This document shows, one piece after another, positions 5,095-7,072 of a stretch of DNA of 7,072 nucleotides. A model generated the notes under the pieces. The model saw only the letters and a list, made by a program, of their open reading frames with translations, did no database searches and was not told the DNA's origin. How positions within the stretch are numbered: the stretch's first letter is position 1; the number at the start of each line of letters is the position of its first letter. The stretch comes from Clostridia bacterium (GTDB lineage: Bacteria > Bacillota_A > Clostridia > Christensenellales > CAG-138). The stretch is taken from contig JAFPXU010000013.1 of NCBI GenBank assembly GCA_017394605.1, forward strand, positions 1-7,072. Reading direction: 5' to 3'. The translations under genes and the position numbers were made by a program.

Positions 5095-6417
5095 ATGGAA
5101 TACATTGTCAGCATCGAAAGAAACGGCGTGTTCGTTCCGGTCGGCACCATTTCCGGAGAAAGCAGCGACAGCGCACAGTTTTGGTACGCCGATTCGTTTC
5201 TGGAGGATACGGAAGCCGCGCCGGTCTCCGTAAGTCTGCCTCTGCAGCCCGAAGCCTTCCCCGCCGGTCGGACAAAGGCATTTTTCGACGGATTGCTTCC
5301 GGAAGGTTTCACGCGCAGAGCCGTCGCTGAACAACTGCGTCTGGACGAACGCGACTATGTTCGTATCCTGCACCGGCTCGGTCGCGAGTGCATCGGCGCG
5401 CTGCGCATACATGAGCGCGGCGAGGAGCCTGCTGCGCGGTATGAAAAGCTGTCGTCCGAGCAGGTACGCCAGCTTGCATCCGAAGGAGCGGAAGAATGCG
5501 CCGCGTTTATGATCGAATCCCGGCTGTGTCTTGCCGGCGCGACGGGAAAAGCAGGACTGTATCTCGATCCCGAAGCGGGCGGCTGGCACCTGCCGCAGGG
5601 GACTGCGCCAAGCACGCATATCGTAAAGCAAAGCCACGTGCGCTTAAAACAGATCGTACCGAATGAGCTCCTCTGTCTCCTGACGGCAAAGAACTGCGGC
5701 ATCGATGTTCCGGATTCGTTCATTATCGACCTGGGAGCCGGTGACGATGCGGATATCCTGCTCGCGTCCGGACGTTACGACCGGTTCTTCCCGCAGCAAC
5801 CGCGGAATATCAGCGGATTGCAGGTGCCCCTGCGTCTCCATCAGGAGGATTTTGCGCAGGCACTGGGTATCCCTGCTTCGGATAAATATGAAAGCGGGGA
5901 ACCGTATCTTGGAAAGATGTTTGCGCTGCTGCGCACGCATTCTGCGCACCCGGTGGAAGATCAGCTGAAACTGTGGGACAGGATCATATTCAATTATCTG
6001 ATAGGAAATACGGACGGGCACCTAAAGAATTATTCCCTGCTGTATTCGCCTGACCTGAAAGCACTCCGCCTTGCGCCGGCGTATGATGTCGTCAATACGA
6101 CGGGCTACCCCCGGATGACGCACAGCATGGCGTTTGCGATCGGCAAGGCAAGGCAGATTGAAGAAGTCACACGGGACGCTTTCCGCATGGCCGCGAAGGA
6201 AGCAGGCCTGGGTCCCCGGATGGCACTGGACAGGCTGGATGATCTGTCGGAAAGGTTCTGTCCCGCCCTGGATCAGGCGGCGGTATCGCTGGAAAGCCGG
6301 GGCGTTAAGGGAATCGAGCAAATAAGGGAATCCATTCTGAAAACCGGCGGCATTGCCATGATGGAAGACATGCCGGAAAAACATGTCACAAGGCATCGCA
6401 GCGGTCCGGCCCGATAA
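5095..6417 (+). CDS. hipA: HipA-family Ser/Thr protein kinase toxin
   Basis: A full-length 440-aa HipA, the same length as the E. coli protein, with the N-terminal subdomain present (PVSVSLPL at 43-50, FFDGLLPEG at 63-71, LGRECIGALRI at 95-105). Kinase elements: Gly-rich loop LAGATGKAGL (146-155); STHIVK (173-178) with probable ATP-contacting Lys178; catalytic GNTDGHLKN (304-312) with Asp307 and Asn312; and the DFG-like LAPAYDV with Asp331. In E. coli, HipA phosphorylates glutamyl-tRNA synthetase, causing a starvation signal and growth arrest; the target here is unknown. The residue aligned with E. coli Ser150, whose autophosphorylation inactivates the toxin, is Cys145. The loop also differs from E. 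coli (AGATGK instead of AGAQEK). AAGGGG lies 7 nt before the start, inside the end of hipB. An intrinsic terminator follows at 6501-6540. Confidence 0.93.
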   Translation: MEYIVSIERNGVFVPVGTISGESSDSAQFWYADSFLEDTEAAPVSVSLPLQPEAFPAGRTKAFFDGLLPEGFTRRAVAEQLRLDERDYVRILHRLGRECIGALRIHERGEEPAARYEKLSSEQVRQLASEGAEECAAFMIESRLCLAGATGKAGLYLDPEAGGWHLPQGTAPSTHIVKQSHVRLKQIVPNELLCLLTAKNCGIDVPDSFIIDLGAGDDADILLASGRYDRFFPQQPRNISGLQVPLRLHQEDFAQALGIPASDKYESGEPYLGKMFALLRTHSAHPVEDQLKLWDRIIFNYLIGNTDGHLKNYSLLYSPDLKALRLAPAYDVVNTTGYPRMTHSMAFAIGKARQIEEVTRDAFRMAAKEAGLGPRMALDRLDDLSERFCPALDQAAVSLESRGVKGIEQIRESILKTGGIAMMEDMPEKHVTRHRSGPAR

Positions 6418-6500
6418 GGTTATTGCAATTTCCTCTTCTGCAGGGGTTCGTCTTTCCATTCAGGGACAGCCGGAAAATACCCGTTCCTCTCTGTCATTTC

Positions 6501-6540
6501 TCCGTCACTCTGCCGCCGGCGTGTGACGGACTTCCTTTTC
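6501..6540 (+). terminator. Intrinsic terminator after hipA
   Basis: Perfect 8-bp arms TCCGTCAC (6501-6508) and GTGACGGA (6523-6530) enclose a 14-nt GC-rich loop, followed by the pyrimidine-rich CTTCCTTTTC on the plus strand. It lies 83 nt past the hipA stop. The tract is not pure T, so it may be a moderate terminator. The stretch 6418-6500 between hipA and this hairpin shows nothing else. Confidence 0.6.
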
Positions 6541-6574
6541 CCCGCAACGTGATTGTCCGCAGCTGTCGTGGAAT

Positions 6575-6598
6575 GAAAAAAGCCCGAAAAATCGGGCT
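6575..6598 (-). terminator. Intrinsic terminator of the minus-strand gene
   Basis: AGCCCGA (6581-6587) and TCGGGCT (6592-6598) form a 7-bp GC-rich stem with a 4-nt loop. Read on the minus strand, the stem runs straight into six T (6581-6576). It is 29 nt past the stop codon of the minus-strand gene at 6628. On the plus strand the following bases are not T-rich, so it acts mainly for the minus strand. Confidence 0.85.
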
Positions 6599-6627
6599 CT
6601 CGTCTTATGTAATTTATGGATCTCCGG

Positions 6628-7072
6628 CTATGCCTCGGGCTCCTCGTTCAGAACATCCCCGATGGCGTCGCCGAATCCGACGCAGGTCACGGATTTGACC
6701 TTCAGCGGGCCGAAGTCCGCATCCTCGTCAAAGTCATAGTTCTCGTTCGGCACATAATCCCCCTCCATGACCATCTCATAGGCAAAGGGGCCGTGTTCCA
6801 TCGTAAACGTCATATCGTCCAGCTGCCAGCCCGAGAGGATCCATCCTTCGTCCCTGAGCTCCTGCCCCGTCTTGCCGATCAGGCTGTTGAGCTCCTCCTG
6901 GTCAGGAATCTGCTCGGTCAGGTTGTCGATACGGGCAACGGGGAGCGGACCGACCAGTTCCCGGACCTTCTCGTCACGGTGCTCGTCGAAGAAGTCCAGC
7001 GCAAAAAGGGCCTCGGAAACATCCGCGGGCAGGTCCGCCACCGCGCGGTACGTGACGCCGTCCTTTTCAAAC
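6628..7072 (-). CDS. Acidic hypothetical protein, C-terminal part (5' end outside the window)
   Basis: The reading frame is open to the window edge: about ten further codons (FEKDGVTYRA) precede the GTG at 7041, which lies mid-domain with no visible ribosome binding site, so this is a partial gene. About 148 residues are visible. They are soluble, rich in Asp and Glu, and contain no signal peptide or membrane helix. Visible features are a helical Leu/Glu-rich part (SEALFALDFFDEHRDEK), a segment around GWQLDDMTFTMEHGPFAYEM, an acidic loop NENYDFDEDADFG, and the end VTCVGFGDAIGDVLNEEPEA. I do not recognise the family. It has its own terminator and is convergent with hipA, so it is a separate transcription unit. 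Confidence 0.7.
   Translation of the reverse strand, partial: FEKDGVTYRAVADLPADVSEALFALDFFDEHRDEKVRELVGPLPVARIDNLTEQIPDQEELNSLIGKTGQELRDEGWILSGWQLDDMTFTMEHGPFAYEMVMEGDYVPNENYDFDEDADFGPLKVKSVTCVGFGDAIGDVLNEEPEA

Noticed and set aside
6423..6698. Plus-strand open frame of 91 codons after hipA
   Set aside because: It spans two terminator hairpins and the end of the minus-strand gene, with no ribosome binding site and a low-complexity Arg-rich end.

Overview
The window looks like a moderately GC-rich member of the Bacillota, probably a Clostridia-type gut or rumen bacterium. This is inferred from strong AAGGAGG-type ribosome binding sites, a lipoprotein with a Thr/Ala-rich linker after its lipid-anchored cysteine, extended -10 promoters and intrinsic terminators. 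No marker gene fixes the taxon. I see no rRNA, tRNA, CRISPR array or insertion sequence.

Left part (1-4428). A monocistronic ABC-transporter solute-binding lipoprotein (109-1251, minus) ends at a clear intrinsic terminator (44-82). It is divergent from a two-gene plus-strand unit: a PHP-type metallohydrolase with an N-terminal beta-rich domain (1532-2962), then a HEAT-like alpha-solenoid protein of unknown function (3007-4428). Both divergent promoters carry extended -10 elements (TGC before the hexamer). The lipoprotein mRNA has a leader of about 145 nt with attenuator-like pairing. No permease or ATPase gene is present, so the transported solute is unknown.

Middle part (4429-6540). This is a toxin-antitoxin block. 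A Phd/YefM-family antitoxin gene (4502-4774) has no RelE/ParE/Doc-type toxin after it. A complete hipB-hipA pair (4879-5091, 5095-6417) follows instead. The hipBA control region is the most striking part of the window. A good promoter has its -35 on the stop codon of the phd-like gene, and three copies of GCCGTWCGGC have centres exactly 39 bp apart. The first lies between -35 and -10, the second forms the 3' arm of a terminator-like hairpin, and the third abuts the hipB ribosome binding site. They are probably HipB operators. HipA keeps its catalytic and metal-binding residues, but has Cys where E. coli HipA has the autophosphorylated Ser150.

Right part (6541-7072). Two convergent intrinsic terminators separate hipA from the C-terminal part of an acidic, unrecognised minus-strand protein whose start lies beyond the window.
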